64,000 nt of DNA, taken from Pseudomonas fluorescens (lineage in GTDB: Bacteria > Pseudomonadota > Gammaproteobacteria > Pseudomonadales > Pseudomonadaceae). Location of the stretch: NCBI RefSeq assembly GCF_902497785.1, contig NZ_CABVHK010000006.1, forward strand, positions 62,001 through 126,000, written 5' to 3'. Below, piece by piece: positions 1-9,839 of the stretch. The position numbers and the translations under genes are program-made. Numbering within the stretch: the stretch's first letter is position 1; each line of letters opens with the position of its first letter. The notes under the pieces were generated by a model, which ran no database searches, was not told the origin of the DNA, and saw only the letters and a list, made by a program, of their open reading frames with translations.

Positions 1-602
1 ATCACGGCCATGCGCTGGCGTTGCTGGCCGTGACGACCGATGGGCGCGTTGATCTTGCCGCCCGCCGTCACCACACCGATCACGATGCATTCGTAGATCC
101 GGCTGACGCTGCGGCTCTGCAACTGTGTTACCAGCTGCGTCTGGGCCTGAATGGTCTTGGCCACCACCATCAGACCGGTGGTGTCCTTGTCCAGGCGATG
201 CACGATACCGGCGCGGGGCACATTAATAATGTCCGGCACGTGGTGCAGCAAGGCGTTGAGCAAGGTGCCATCAGCGTGACCGGCAGCCGGGTGCACCACC
301 AGGCCCGCAGGCTTGTTGATCACCAGGATGTCGTCATCTTCATAGACGATGTCCAGCTCGATGTCCTGAGCGATCCATTCGCCCTGAGCTTCCTGCTCGG
401 CAGTCAGCTCAAGAATGGCGCCACCGTGAACGATGTCTCGCGGGCGGATTACCGCCCCATCCACAGTCAGGCGGCCGTCTTTGATCCAGGCGGAAAGGCG
501 CGAGCGCGAGTGCTCAGCGAATAATTGTGCGGCGACTTGATCGAGGCGTTGGCCGCCCAATTCGGACGGCACCTCTGCGCGAAGTTCAATTTTATCGGAC
601 AT
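1..602 (-). CDS. rluD: 23S rRNA pseudouridine synthase RluD (partial)
   Basis: Isomerises uridines of 23S rRNA helix 69 to pseudouridine during late 50S assembly in the cytoplasm. The reverse strand begins [20 protein letters not shown] and shows an S4-like RNA-binding segment (around residues 15-75) followed by the RluA-family catalytic signature with its aspartate, [18 protein letters not shown]. The first 200 residues are present and the gene runs off the left edge, so the C-terminal part of the catalytic domain is missing here. It is divergent from bamD, as in other pseudomonads. Family and paralogue choice rest on the motif plus the rluD-bamD neighbourhood. Confidence 0.93.
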   Translation of the reverse strand, partial: MSDKIELRAEVPSELGGQRLDQVAAQLFAEHSRSRLSAWIKDGRLTVDGAVIRPRDIVHGGAILELTAEQEAQGEWIAQDIELDIVYEDDDILVINKPAGLVVHPAAGHADGTLLNALLHHVPDIINVPRAGIVHRLDKDTTGLMVVAKTIQAQTQLVTQLQSRSVSRIYECIVIGVVTAGGKINAPIGRHGQQRQRMAV

Positions 603-753
603 GCTCGGACTAGGCGTCGGCACAGCCTTTGGTTTCGGCTGCGCGCTTGTGGTTAAATACGGCGTCTTTTGCCCCGAGGCTATTCAACGGGGCGCTCATC
701 ATAACAGGACGGCCCCGCCCAAGACAGCGGCCGTCATAGGGACGCAAGCCGCC

Positions 754-1776
754 ATGCAAGTGAAACACCTGCTGCTGATCGCCATCCTCGCATTGACCGC
801 TGCTTGCTCATCGAAGGAAGTCGTAGACGAAAACCTTAGCGAAGTCGAGCTGTACCAGCAGGCTCAGCAAGATCTGGACAACAATAGCTACACCGCTGCC
901 ACAGCCAAGCTGAAGGCACTGGAGTCGCGTTATCCGTTCGGTCGCTACGCTGATCAGGCTCAACTCGAGCTCATCTACGCCAACTACAAGAACACCGAGC
1001 CTGAGGCTGCGAAGTCTGCTGCCGAGCGATTCATTCGTTTGCACCCACAGCATCCGAACGTGGATTACGCGTACTACCTCAAGGGTCTGACCTCCTTCGA
1101 CCAGGACGTGGGCCTGCTGTCGCGTTTCCTGCCGCTGGACATGACCAAGCGTGACCCGGGCGCTGCCCGCGACTCTTACAACGAGTTCGCCCAGCTGACC
1201 AGCCGCTTCCCGAACAGCCGCTACTCGCCGGACGCCAAGCAGCGCATGATTTATCTGCGCAACCTGCTGGCGGCCTACGAGATTCACGTCGCCGACTACT
1301 ACCTGACGCGTCAGGCTTACGTCGCTGCCGCGAACCGTGGTCGTTACGTGGTGGAAAACTTCCAGGAAACACCGGCAGTCGCTGACGGCCTGGCGGTGAT
1401 GACCGAGGCGTACCAGCGTCTGCACCTGGACGAACTGGCCAACACCAGCCTCGAAACCCTGAAGCTCAACTACCCGAACCACCCAAGCCTGGTGGACGGT
1501 CAGTTCGTGCCGTCGGTGGATGAAGCCGACAACCGTTCGTGGCTGAGCAAGGCTACCCTGGGCCTGATCGAGTCCCGTCCGCCGCTGCCGCCGGGCGAAA
1601 CCCGCGCCAACCAGGACGTGCAGAAGCAATTCCAGGACGCCAAGGACGCAATCCCGAGCGATCTCAAGCCTAAAGACGAAAATGGCGACGTGATCGAAGA
1701 AGAGGAACACGAAGCGGAAGGCAACAACAGCGACCGTTCGTGGTTCAGCTACATGACCTTCGGCGTGTTCGACTGA
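754..1776 (+). CDS. bamD: Outer-membrane assembly lipoprotein BamD
   Basis: BamD (formerly ComL) is an essential lipoprotein of the BAM complex that folds beta-barrel proteins into the outer membrane. The 340-residue product starts MQVKHLLL and has a lipobox LTAAC with the acylated cysteine at position 18. TPR-like helical repeats follow ([28 protein letters not shown] and later copies). A longer open frame exists from 601, but its extra 51 residues precede the signal peptide and are unlikely to be translated. The acidic C-terminal tail (EEEEHEAE) is typical of Pseudomonas. It is divergent from rluD and ends in a strong terminator. Confidence 0.95.
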   Translation: MQVKHLLLIAILALTAACSSKEVVDENLSEVELYQQAQQDLDNNSYTAATAKLKALESRYPFGRYADQAQLELIYANYKNTEPEAAKSAAERFIRLHPQHPNVDYAYYLKGLTSFDQDVGLLSRFLPLDMTKRDPGAARDSYNEFAQLTSRFPNSRYSPDAKQRMIYLRNLLAAYEIHVADYYLTRQAYVAAANRGRYVVENFQETPAVADGLAVMTEAYQRLHLDELANTSLETLKLNYPNHPSLVDGQFVPSVDEADNRSWLSKATLGLIESRPPLPPGETRANQDVQKQFQDAKDAIPSDLKPKDENGDVIEEEEHEAEGNNSDRSWFSYMTFGVFD

Positions 1777-1791
1777 CACCTTGGGTTGTGC

Positions 1792-1821
1792 AAAAGGGAG
1801 ACGCTTGCGTCTCCCTTTTTA
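1792..1821 (+). terminator. Rho-independent terminator of bamD
   Basis: A 13-bp perfect stem (AAAAGGGAGACGC paired with GCGTCTCCCTTTT) with a two-base spacer and a run of T begins 16 bases after the bamD stop codon. Confidence 0.92.
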
Positions 1822-1899
1822 TTTCCGCGATTTATTACGCTGTGCTCCCGTCATGTCCTTGGCTAAACTGCTGAATCACTCGTCATAAAGCAGCTCGCC

Positions 1900-2133
1900 A
1901 TGCTTCGTTTATTGTTCTGGATCGCCCTGATTGCCGCCGCGGTATGGTTGTGGCGCAAGTTCAAGGGGCAGGCCTCCGCGCCCAAATCCTCTGCCGAACC
2001 CGAATCGGCACCCATGGTTCGTTGCGCCCATTGCGGCGTACACCTGCCCCGCGACCGCGCGCTGAACCTTCAACAACAGTGGTATTGCAGCCAGGCTCAC
2101 CTTGAGCAAGGCCCGGGCTCCAGTGATCGCTGA
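1900..2133 (+). CDS. Small membrane protein with CxxC zinc-type motifs (PP0621 family)
   Basis: A 77-residue protein with one N-terminal membrane helix (residues about 2-17, LRLLFWIALIAAAVWLW), a short linker, and a cytoplasmic segment with CAHC and a later WYC. The cysteines could bind a metal. The match is to the small PP0621-type proteins found between bamD and pilS in Pseudomonas; no function is known to me. The stop overlaps the start of pilS by 11 bases, which suggests co-transcription and translational coupling with the sensor kinase gene. Confidence 0.8.
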   Translation: MLRLLFWIALIAAAVWLWRKFKGQASAPKSSAEPESAPMVRCAHCGVHLPRDRALNLQQQWYCSQAHLEQGPGSSDR

Positions 2134-3712
2134 GACCTCCAGTCCCGGCAGAAAACAGGCCCAGCGACTGCTGCGCCTCTATCATTTCTACCGCTTGAGT
2201 GTCGGCATCACCCTGGTGCTGCTGATCTCCAGCAACCTCGACAATCAGTTGCTGACGTTCACCAACGACGACCTGTTGCGCGGTGGCAGCTGGCTGTATC
2301 TGGTGCTGAACCTTTTATTGGTGGTGTTCCGCGAAAACACCCGCCGCCCGGCGCAGTTGTTCAGCCTGGCATTGATTGACGTCCTGCTGCTGTGCGTCCT
2401 GTTTTACGCCGCAGGGGGTGTCGCCAGCGCCATCGGCAATCTGCTGATCGTCTCGGTTGCCATCAGTAATGCCTTGTTGCGCAGGCGCATCGGCCTGCTG
2501 ATCGCCGCCGTCGCTTCACTTGGCATCGTCGGGCTGAGCTTTCTCCTGAGCTTCAGCCATGCCGCCAGCCCTAACGATTACCTGCAAGTCGGCACGCTCG
2601 GCGCCCTGTGCTTTGCCGCGGCATTGCTGGTGCAAGGCCTGATCCAGCGCCTGGAAGTCAGCGAGACCCTCGCCGAGCAACGGGCCAGCGAAGTGGTGAG
2701 TCTAGAGGCCCTTAATGCGCTGATCTTGCAGCGCATGCGCACCGGCATTCTGGTGCTCGACGACCAGCGGCGGGTGCAACTGGCGAACCACAGCGCGTTC
2801 GCCCTGCTGGGCCAGGACACGCTGGAAGGCCAACGGATCGACGACTGCTCGCCCGCCCTGGTCGAGCGCCTGCAATTGTGGCTGAACAACCCGACGCTGC
2901 GCCCCCAAAGCCTGAAAATCAGCGGCAGTGGGCTGGAACTGCAGCCCAGCTTCATTGCCCTGGACCAAAGCACCCACCGCCAGACCCTGGTCTTCCTCGA
3001 AGACCTTGCGCAAATCGCCCAGCAGGCCCAGCAACTCAAGCTCGCGGCCCTGGGTCGCCTGACCGCCGGCATCGCCCACGAGATACGCAACCCGTTGGGC
3101 GCCATTAGTCATGCCGCCCAGCTATTGCAGGAATCCGAGGAACTGAACGGCGCGGATCGCCGTCTGACCCAGATTATTCAAAATCACTCTCAGCGCATGA
3201 ATCGGGTTATCGAAAACGTCCTGCAACTGTCCCGCCGCCAGCAAACCGTACCGCAACGGCTCGATCTGAAGCCGTGGCTGGAACAGTTCGTCGCCGACGT
3301 TCGGGAAGCGGCAATCGAGCGCCAGCAGATTCATCTGCGCATTGGATCAGGCAACTTCAACACCCTGATGGACCCGAACCAACTGACGCAGATTCTCGAC
3401 AATCTGTTGCGAAACGCCTGGCGCCATAGCGCTCAGATCCACGATCAGGCGCAGGTCTGGCTCGATTTATTTATCGACCCCGACAGCCAACTGCCCATCA
3501 TCGAGGTGCTGGACGATGGCCCCGGTGTGGCGCCGGATCAGCAGGTGCATTTGTTCGAACCGTTTTTTACCACCAGCGCCCAAGGAACGGGGCTGGGGCT
3601 TTATCTGTCCCGTGAGCTGTGCGAAAGCAATCAGGCCCGCCTAGACTTCAAGCCACGCCAAGACGGCGGTTGCTTTCGCATCACCTTCGCTCACGGACGG
3701 AAACACGTTTGA
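2123..3712 (+). CDS. pilS: Type IV pilus sensor histidine kinase PilS
   Basis: Membrane histidine kinase that phosphorylates PilR to control sigma-54-dependent pilin transcription. The 529-residue product has about six N-terminal membrane helices (residues 20-175), a PAS-like domain (about 200-300), a HisKA domain with AGIAHEIRNPLG, and an HATPase domain with DDGPG and GTGLGLYLS. I chose the GTG at 2123 over a TTG at 2102 because it places the phosphorylated histidine at position 319, as in P. aeruginosa PilS, and gives nearly the same length as that protein. It overlaps the preceding small gene, and its TGA shares bases with the TTG start of pilR. Confidence 0.95.
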   Translation: MIAETSSPGRKQAQRLLRLYHFYRLSVGITLVLLISSNLDNQLLTFTNDDLLRGGSWLYLVLNLLLVVFRENTRRPAQLFSLALIDVLLLCVLFYAAGGVASAIGNLLIVSVAISNALLRRRIGLLIAAVASLGIVGLSFLLSFSHAASPNDYLQVGTLGALCFAAALLVQGLIQRLEVSETLAEQRASEVVSLEALNALILQRMRTGILVLDDQRRVQLANHSAFALLGQDTLEGQRIDDCSPALVERLQLWLNNPTLRPQSLKISGSGLELQPSFIALDQSTHRQTLVFLEDLAQIAQQAQQLKLAALGRLTAGIAHEIRNPLGAISHAAQLLQESEELNGADRRLTQIIQNHSQRMNRVIENVLQLSRRQQTVPQRLDLKPWLEQFVADVREAAIERQQIHLRIGSGNFNTLMDPNQLTQILDNLLRNAWRHSAQIHDQAQVWLDLFIDPDSQLPIIEVLDDGPGVAPDQQVHLFEPFFTTSAQGTGLGLYLSRELCESNQARLDFKPRQDGGCFRITFAHGRKHV

Positions 3713-5046
3713 ACAACAGCTCACGGCAAAAAGTTCTGATCGTCGACGACGAACCGGATATCCGCGAACTCCTGGAAATCACTCTGGGACGGATGAAACT
3801 CGACACCTTCAGCGCCCGCAATATTGCCGAAGCGCAGGCCCTGTTGAAGCGCGAGACGTTCGATTTGTGCCTGACCGACATGCGCCTGCCCGACGGCACC
3901 GGTCTGGAACTCGTGCAACATATCCAGCAACGCTACGCCCAAGTGCCCGTCGCCATGATCACGGCCTATGGCAGCCTCGACACCGCAATCAATGCGCTCA
4001 AGGCCGGCGCGTTCGATTTCCTGACCAAACCGGTGGACCTCGCCCGCCTGCGCGAACTGGTCACCAGCGCGCTGCGTATGCCCGCGCCGGGCGGCACCAC
4101 TGATCGTCTGTTGCTGGGCGACTCGTTGCCCATGCGCAGTTTGCGCAAGCAGATCGACAAGCTCGCCCGCAGTCAGGCGCCGGTGTACATCAGCGGAGAG
4201 TCCGGTAGCGGCAAAGAGTTGGTGGCCCGGCTGATCCACGAGCAAGGCTCGCGCGCCCATCAGCCGTTTGTCCCGGTGAACTGCGGGGCCATCCCTTCAG
4301 AACTGATGGAGAGCGAATTTTTCGGCCATCGCAAAGGCAGCTTCACCGGCGCCATCGAAGACAAACCCGGACTGTTCCAGGCGGCCCATGGCGGCACGCT
4401 GTTTCTCGATGAAGTGGCGGATTTGCCGCTGGCGATGCAGGTCAAGCTGTTGCGGGCGATTCAGGAAAAAGCCGTTCGCAGTGTTGGCGGGCAACAGGAA
4501 ACCGTGGTCGACGTGCGCATCCTCTGCGCGACCCACAAAGACCTCGACGGCGAAGTCGCCGCCGAACGTTTTCGTCAGGATTTGTATTACCGGCTCAACG
4601 TCATCGAACTTCGGGTGCCACCCCTGCGCGAGCGCCGTGACGACATTGAGTCATTGGCCGGTCATGTCCTCCAGCGTCTGGCAGCCGGCAGCGGCCAGCC
4701 CGCCACGACACTCCACTCGCAAGCCCTTGAAGCGCTGAAAAGCTACCGTTTCCCGGGCAATGTACGGGAACTGGAGAACATGCTCGAACGGGCTCACACG
4801 CTGTGCGACAACCATCAAATCGAAGCCAGTGACCTGCGACTGGCCGAAGGCAACTGCTCCGCCGACAGTGGCGTGCCGGACCTGACGCAGATCGACAACC
4901 TGGAAGATTATCTGGACAACATCGAACGCAAACTCATCCTCCAGGCGCTGGAAGAAACCCGCTGGAACCGCACGGCGGCGGCTCAGCGGTTGAATTTGTC
5001 GTTTCGCTCGATGCGGTACCGGCTGAAGAAATTCGGGTTGGATTGA
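3709..5046 (+). CDS. pilR: Sigma-54-dependent response regulator PilR
   Basis: NtrC-type activator of pilin gene transcription, paired with PilS. It has 445 residues: a receiver domain with VDDE and phosphoacceptor D57, an AAA+ domain with Walker A GESGSGKE and the sigma-54 contact loop GSFTGA, and a Fis-type helix-turn-helix at the C-terminus (RTAAAQRLNLSFRSMRYRL). The start is a TTG overlapping the pilS stop. The upstream in-frame extension from 3619 lies inside pilS and is not coding. The length matches P. aeruginosa PilR apart from a few N-terminal residues. PilSR form one transcription unit. Confidence 0.95.
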   Translation: MNNSSRQKVLIVDDEPDIRELLEITLGRMKLDTFSARNIAEAQALLKRETFDLCLTDMRLPDGTGLELVQHIQQRYAQVPVAMITAYGSLDTAINALKAGAFDFLTKPVDLARLRELVTSALRMPAPGGTTDRLLLGDSLPMRSLRKQIDKLARSQAPVYISGESGSGKELVARLIHEQGSRAHQPFVPVNCGAIPSELMESEFFGHRKGSFTGAIEDKPGLFQAAHGGTLFLDEVADLPLAMQVKLLRAIQEKAVRSVGGQQETVVDVRILCATHKDLDGEVAAERFRQDLYYRLNVIELRVPPLRERRDDIESLAGHVLQRLAAGSGQPATTLHSQALEALKSYRFPGNVRELENMLERAHTLCDNHQIEASDLRLAEGNCSADSGVPDLTQIDNLEDYLDNIERKLILQALEETRWNRTAAAQRLNLSFRSMRYRLKKFGLD

Positions 5047-5053
5047 AGCCCTC

Positions 5054-5122
5054 TTCGCGAGCAGGCTCGCTCCCACAAGGTTTAGTGTGAACTCTGTGGG
5101 AGCGAGCCTGCTCGCGATAGCG
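5054..5122. repeat. REP doublet, GTGGGAGCGAGC family
   Basis: Two inverted copies of the palindromic unit GTGGGAGCGAGCCTGCTCGC facing each other across about 18 bases, between the ends of pilR and thiO. This is the most compact doublet of this family in the window, without the internal spacer hairpin of the longer ones. Confidence 0.92.
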
Positions 5123-5149
5123 ATCCGGCGGGCACCCAGCATCTAACGG

Positions 5150-6250
5150 TCAGAGCCGCCCGGCCGGTGCATACGGCGCCGGATCAATGATCGGCGCCCT
5201 GCCCAGCAACACATCCGCAAACAACTGACACGACGCCGGCGCCAACACCAGGCCGTTACGGTAATGCCCGCAGTTGAGCCACAGCCCCTCAAACCCCGGC
5301 ACCCGGCCAATATACGGAATGCCTTCCGGCGAACCCGGTCGCAGGCCGGCCCAGTGCCCGACCACTTCGGCCTCCGCCAGCGCCGGAATCAATTCCACCG
5401 CAGATGCCTTCAGGCTCTCCAGCGCAGAATCGGTCGGCGTCTTGTCGAAGCCCTCATGCTCCAGCGTGCTGCCAATCAGAATGTGTCCGTCCCGGCGAGG
5501 AATCGCGTATCGCCCCTTCGCGAGCACCATGCTCGGCAGGAAATCCGCCGCGCACTTGTAGAGAATCATCTGCCCTTTTACCGGCTCGACCGGCAATTCC
5601 AGCCCCAGGCCTTTCAGTAAATCGCCGCTCCAGGCGCCCGCAGTCAGCACCACCTGATCACCGCGGATAACCCCCGTCGGCGTCTGCACACCGACAACCT
5701 TATCGCCTTCGCGAACAAAACCACTGACTTCACATTGTTCATGCAGGGTCACATTCGGCAACGCCAGCAGAGCAGCCTTGAGGGACTTCACCAACCGCGG
5801 ATTGCGCACATTGGCCACGTCAGCCATGTAGATCGCCCGGGAAAAACCAGAGCCCAAAACAGGCACGGCATCGTGCGCCGCCGAGATATCCACAGCCCGC
5901 AACGGACGGTTTTCACGCTCGGCCCACGCCAGCGCTTCGGCCTCATCCTCCAGATCCAGCCAGTACAGGCCGGTGGTGTGGACTTCGGGATCAACCCCGG
6001 TCGCGGCGAACAGGCGCTCGCCGAGCTGTGGATAAAAGTCTTGGGACCAGTGGGCCAGCGCAGTGACCGCCGGGCTGTAACGCCATGGGTAGAGCGGTGA
6101 AACGATGCCGCCACCGGCCCATGACGATTCCTGACCGACGTTCGCACGGTCCAGCAGCACAACGCTCTGTACTTCGGACGCGAGATTGAACGCTGTCAGC
6201 AGGCCAATCACACCGCCGCCGACTATCACCACTTGCTGTTGCAGGCTCAT
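5150..6250 (-). CDS. thiO: Glycine oxidase ThiO
   Basis: FAD-dependent amine oxidase (DAO family) that makes iminoglycine for the thiazole half of thiamine. The 366-residue product has the N-terminal dinucleotide-binding motif VVIVGGGVIGLLTAFNLA, the WAGGGIVSPLYPWR segment and a C-terminal GxRPGSPEGIPYIGR with NCGHYRNGLVLAPAS, typical of ThiO. The ATG at 6250 is preferred; a TTG at 6262 would add four residues. It is convergent with pilR. P. aeruginosa also has a DAO-family gene next to pilR. A general D-amino-acid oxidase role cannot be excluded from sequence alone. Confidence 0.88.
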   Translation of the reverse strand: MSLQQQVVIVGGGVIGLLTAFNLASEVQSVVLLDRANVGQESSWAGGGIVSPLYPWRYSPAVTALAHWSQDFYPQLGERLFAATGVDPEVHTTGLYWLDLEDEAEALAWAERENRPLRAVDISAAHDAVPVLGSGFSRAIYMADVANVRNPRLVKSLKAALLALPNVTLHEQCEVSGFVREGDKVVGVQTPTGVIRGDQVVLTAGAWSGDLLKGLGLELPVEPVKGQMILYKCAADFLPSMVLAKGRYAIPRRDGHILIGSTLEHEGFDKTPTDSALESLKASAVELIPALAEAEVVGHWAGLRPGSPEGIPYIGRVPGFEGLWLNCGHYRNGLVLAPASCQLFADVLLGRAPIIDPAPYAPAGRL

Positions 6251-6306
6251 GTTCTGATCCAACCGTTAAATAGACAGAGGGCGCAAAAGGCGCCCGAAAA
6301 ACAAAC

Positions 6307-6708
6307 TCAGCGACCCCAGCAATCTTTGTTGGCAACGCCGGCCGCCGCACTGCCCAGGGTTCTGACGCCGGTGTTGGTGATGATGAAATCGCCACACTTG
6401 TCGGTTGCCATGGCACTGCCGGCCTTGCGCGTGGCGGTCAGCACAAAGGTCTGGTCAGTCAGGGTCGGGATGATGGTGTAGTAGTCATTGCCGGCACTCA
6501 GGCCGGTGGCCGCGGTGTAAACATTGTTCTTCGAGTAGAACCGTTCGAGAATTTGCGCCTGCTCGGACAGCAGACCGGCCACTTCTGCCCGTCGCCCCTT
6601 CTTCACGTATTCGGTAAGGCTCGGGTAGCCAATGGTGATGACGATCCCGATGATCGCAATCACAATCAGGATTTCGATCAGGGTAAAACCTCGGCTGGAT
6701 CTGCGCAT
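6307..6708 (-). CDS. pilE: Type IV minor pilin PilE
   Basis: Minor pilin of the type IV pilus priming complex. It has 133 residues with a class III leader MRRSSRG, cut before FTLIE (Glu5 present), a hydrophobic helix (residues 8-30) and a globular domain closed by two C-terminal cysteines (DKCGDF and KDCWG) as in PilE/PilA-like pilins. It is the last gene of the fimU-pilV-pilW-pilX-pilY1-pilE group, 14 bases after pilY1. No pilY2-like gene lies between them. A GGGCGC/GCGCCC hairpin sits between it and thiO but lacks a convincing T run. Confidence 0.9.
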   Translation of the reverse strand: MRRSSRGFTLIEILIVIAIIGIVITIGYPSLTEYVKKGRRAEVAGLLSEQAQILERFYSKNNVYTAATGLSAGNDYYTIIPTLTDQTFVLTATRKAGSAMATDKCGDFIITNTGVRTLGSAAAGVANKDCWGR

Positions 6709-6722
6709 GGATCAACTCTCAC

Positions 6723-9700
6723 TTACTGAATTTGTCGCCACATGATGCGACGGCTACCACTGCCGCTGCCGCCACCAATCGGGAATGATTTGATGTTGCC
6801 ACTGGAGTCGCTCGCTACGACGATCCTGCCGCCATTGACGCTAGCGTTTAGCGTCGGAATACCGCCAGAAAAGACTACGCCGCTGGATATCGTGTCAATG
6901 TTGGCGACCACACCATCATTATTGGTGTCGAGCACCGCATAGTTGAGCATCTTACCGCTGAACGCTTCGAGCACGACCAGCTTGCCGGTGCCGAAGCTGG
7001 CGCACGGGTCCGTGGTGTCCACACTGGCAGTGGTAAACAAGATTCGCCCCAGCGACAGGATGGCCTGGTTGATCACCCGCTCGCCGGTCAATACGCTGTT
7101 GTAACTCAGTGGCAGATACCAGCCCTTCTTCGCCGGATAGGTCACTTCGTTCTGGCTGGTGGTGATGAATTGCCCCGCGCTCCCCGAAAATGTGCCGGTG
7201 ACCGACTGAGCCTGCAAACTGGCCGTGGTGATCTGGCCCGAGCCTCCGTCCGCGTCCCACACCGCATAAAACGCCTGCAGATCCTTGTTGGTCTTGTCGG
7301 CGGTCTCGTTGAACTTGCCGGTGCCGAAAAATACCACCTTGCCACCCAGGGTATTGTCCGCCAACAACGGCTGCGCGGTAATCGGCTGTGTTGCACCGCC
7401 CGCGGCCGTGAACAAAGGCTTGCCGGAAAACGCCACGCCCCACTTGTCCGGGCTGGAGGCGCTCAAATCGAACTTCCACAGCCGTCCCTTCAGATCTCCG
7501 CCATAAGCAGCCTGCACCACATTCTGCGAGTTGACCTTGAGTTTCACCGATGACAGGCCATTGCTGGTATCCGTGCTGTCGACGACGATTTTCTTGATCA
7601 GTGATCCGTCTTGCAGATTCACCACATACAACGCCGCCAGACCCGAACTGCTGCCATAGCCGTTGGAAATGAACGCCGCCCAACTACCATCGTTCAAGCG
7701 TGCCACTTCCGGACGCGCGTAGGCATAACCCAGATCATTGAAAACGTTCGCCGGATTTGCCGGCACCGGCGCACTGATCTCCCAAAGCGCCTGGATCGCG
7801 TTGCTGGGCGAAGCGTCAAACAGCTGAAGCGCGTAGAACGTTTTACCACCCGCGCCTGTCCCGCCGACCGCCAGGGTTTTCCAGACATTGTCGAGCCGGG
7901 CGTCGAAAACGCCGACCTGGCCATCGACCAGAAATTTGTGGCCGACGCCGTTGATGTAATTGGTGTCGGCGATGGTGCGCAACGATGGCAGCACGCTGGA
8001 GGGCATGTAGGCGTAGCGTCTGGCACCGTTGCCAGGGTTGATGACGCTGACAAAACCATCGTTGGCGTTGACCACCAGATTGCTGTCCATTTTGCTGGCC
8101 TTGAGGGCCAGATAGGTGCTGTAGCTGATGTCATTCACCAGATCAGCCGCGGTTTGTTCGGTTGGCGAGGCCAGCACCAAGGGTGAGTTGATGATGTCGC
8201 CGAGCAACGCACTGCGTACTCTCAAGCCGTTCTTGTTGGTGCCTTTGCTCCACTCCACCAGATCGGCACCCTTGATTCCGTTGGGCAGCCCCTGATTCAG
8301 AACGCTCTTCTGCGCGGATGAGAAATTGCCGTAAGCCAGGGAGATGGCCGTATTGCTTTCGCTTTGCCACGACTGGTAAATCGGCGCCGTCGCGCCGGGT
8401 ACGATGGCGGTGTCAGTGCTCCAGAGCACCGAGGCCGTATTCACCTGACCTGTGGCGGTGAATCCAAATGATTTGATGGTGCCGCGCCAGTCCTTGGGGT
8501 CGTAAGTAGTCTGGTAGAAAGCGGAACCCACGCCGACTATCGGGCCGCTCGTGGTGCCGCCTCCCCCTGACCCGGCTTTCGAGGTGATGTCGCTCAGGGC
8601 AGATGCCAGCGCGATATTGAGCCCGGTGCTGTCGGTCGCCTGGTAGTACTTGCCCTGACCGTAGGTCGCGGCGCTCGATAACATTTGGTTCGCGGCGGTG
8701 AAACCGACGGTGTAGGTGTTCATGTTCTGGACGGGGAAATCCACGTCCCAGTTTTTGCCGCTGGCATCTGTACCGGTACTGCGCATGTCGATGTCGAAGG
8801 CGAATTTGGCAATGTCATCCAGGTACAGCGTGTCGCCCTCACCATCACCGTTGAGGTTGTCACCGTCGTTGGCGCTGTTGCCGTCCCAGTTCGGCAAGCG
8901 GGTGCCACCGAGCGGATCGTTGGTCGGGAAGGTCCGGTCAAACGTCGGCAAGCCGTCGGTGACCACCACGCCGTAGTTTTTCTGGCAGCGATACTGGATC
9001 GGGCTGGTGTAAGTCGTCGGCGAGGAGTTGTAGTACGGCGCCATGCCGCGCATGTACCGCGTAATTTCGTAATAGGTTTCTGCCAAGGGCGTATTGGCGA
9101 TTGCACTCAAACCGTTGATCGAGGAAATCAACGCGTTGTAGTTGCTGTCGGCCTGGGCCTGGGTGACGCTGCCACTGACTGGAGAAAGGTCACTGACCGC
9201 GCGGGCGATAAAACCGCCCGGCCCCGAGTTATTGCCGGTGGGCGGATTGAAGGTCGCCAGGCCTATGCGCAACGAGCGGTTACTGGTGACCAGCGAGGTG
9301 GAGACGTCTTGCGCAACACTCATGCGGTAATCATTGGGAATCGCATTATTACCGTTGGTGTAGTCCCTGTTCGAACCGTTCGCCTCTTTCACCAGGTATG
9401 ACAGGTAGTTCGCCGTATAACGCGTGTTTTCATTACCCACAGGGTCGGGCAGTTTCAGGCATATAGAGGACAGCCCCAGGAACCCGCGATAAAAACCGTA
9501 CCAGTTGCCGTTGCTGGAGCAGCCTCCCCGATTGAGGCTGGACAAGGCGATATTGGTATCGCTCATGTCCAGACCCTGGCCGCTGATGCATGAGAAGTTG
9601 GAGCTGCAATTGGCAATTTGCGGGTAGTTGTCCGCCGGTTTGAAATCCGCCGCCCAGATGATGTTGTTCATGCTCCCCGAATCATCGATCAGCAGCACAA

Positions 9701-9839
9701 CGTTGGGAGGGACTGCTGCCGCACTCAACAGCGGAGATTCCGAAGGTGCGAATGCGTAGGCCGGCGCCGCCAGATAAAAGCCAAGCACAACGCCCATCAA
9801 CCATTTCCACACCCCGCAGCACCTATCAATACTTGGCAT
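6723..9839 (-). CDS. pilY1: Type IV pilus tip adhesin/assembly protein PilY1
   Basis: Large exported protein thought to cap the pilus and act in adhesion and surface sensing. The 1038-residue product has a signal peptide ending APAYA (residues 25-29), a von Willebrand A-like region starting with the MIDAS-type DDSGS at 52-56, and a C-terminal beta-propeller region with a calcium-loop pattern DTNNDG near the end. An internal DNLNGDGEGD also looks calcium-binding. The start overlaps the end of pilX by 14 bases. An upstream in-frame extension to 9929 lies inside pilX and is rejected. It is somewhat shorter than P. aeruginosa PilY1 (about 1160), mainly in the N-terminal half by inference. Confidence 0.93.
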   Translation of the reverse strand: MPSIDRCCGVWKWLMGVVLGFYLAAPAYAFAPSESPLLSAAAVPPNVVLLIDDSGSMNNIIWAADFKPADNYPQIANCSSNFSCISGQGLDMSDTNIALSSLNRGGCSSNGNWYGFYRGFLGLSSICLKLPDPVGNENTRYTANYLSYLVKEANGSNRDYTNGNNAIPNDYRMSVAQDVSTSLVTSNRSLRIGLATFNPPTGNNSGPGGFIARAVSDLSPVSGSVTQAQADSNYNALISSINGLSAIANTPLAETYYEITRYMRGMAPYYNSSPTTYTSPIQYRCQKNYGVVVTDGLPTFDRTFPTNDPLGGTRLPNWDGNSANDGDNLNGDGEGDTLYLDDIAKFAFDIDMRSTGTDASGKNWDVDFPVQNMNTYTVGFTAANQMLSSAATYGQGKYYQATDSTGLNIALASALSDITSKAGSGGGGTTSGPIVGVGSAFYQTTYDPKDWRGTIKSFGFTATGQVNTASVLWSTDTAIVPGATAPIYQSWQSESNTAISLAYGNFSSAQKSVLNQGLPNGIKGADLVEWSKGTNKNGLRVRSALLGDIINSPLVLASPTEQTAADLVNDISYSTYLALKASKMDSNLVVNANDGFVSVINPGNGARRYAYMPSSVLPSLRTIADTNYINGVGHKFLVDGQVGVFDARLDNVWKTLAVGGTGAGGKTFYALQLFDASPSNAIQALWEISAPVPANPANVFNDLGYAYARPEVARLNDGSWAAFISNGYGSSSGLAALYVVNLQDGSLIKKIVVDSTDTSNGLSSVKLKVNSQNVVQAAYGGDLKGRLWKFDLSASSPDKWGVAFSGKPLFTAAGGATQPITAQPLLADNTLGGKVVFFGTGKFNETADKTNKDLQAFYAVWDADGGSGQITTASLQAQSVTGTFSGSAGQFITTSQNEVTYPAKKGWYLPLSYNSVLTGERVINQAILSLGRILFTTASVDTTDPCASFGTGKLVVLEAFSGKMLNYAVLDTNNDGVVANIDTISSGVVFSGGIPTLNASVNGGRIVVASDSSGNIKSFPIGGGSGSGSRRIMWRQIQ

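Noticed and set aside
601..753. N-terminal extension of bamD
   Set aside because: It would put 51 residues before a lipoprotein signal peptide and would overlap the rluD start region.
6279..6295. GGGCGC/GCGCCC hairpin between pilE and thiO as a terminator
   Set aside because: The stem is short, and no T run follows on either strand.
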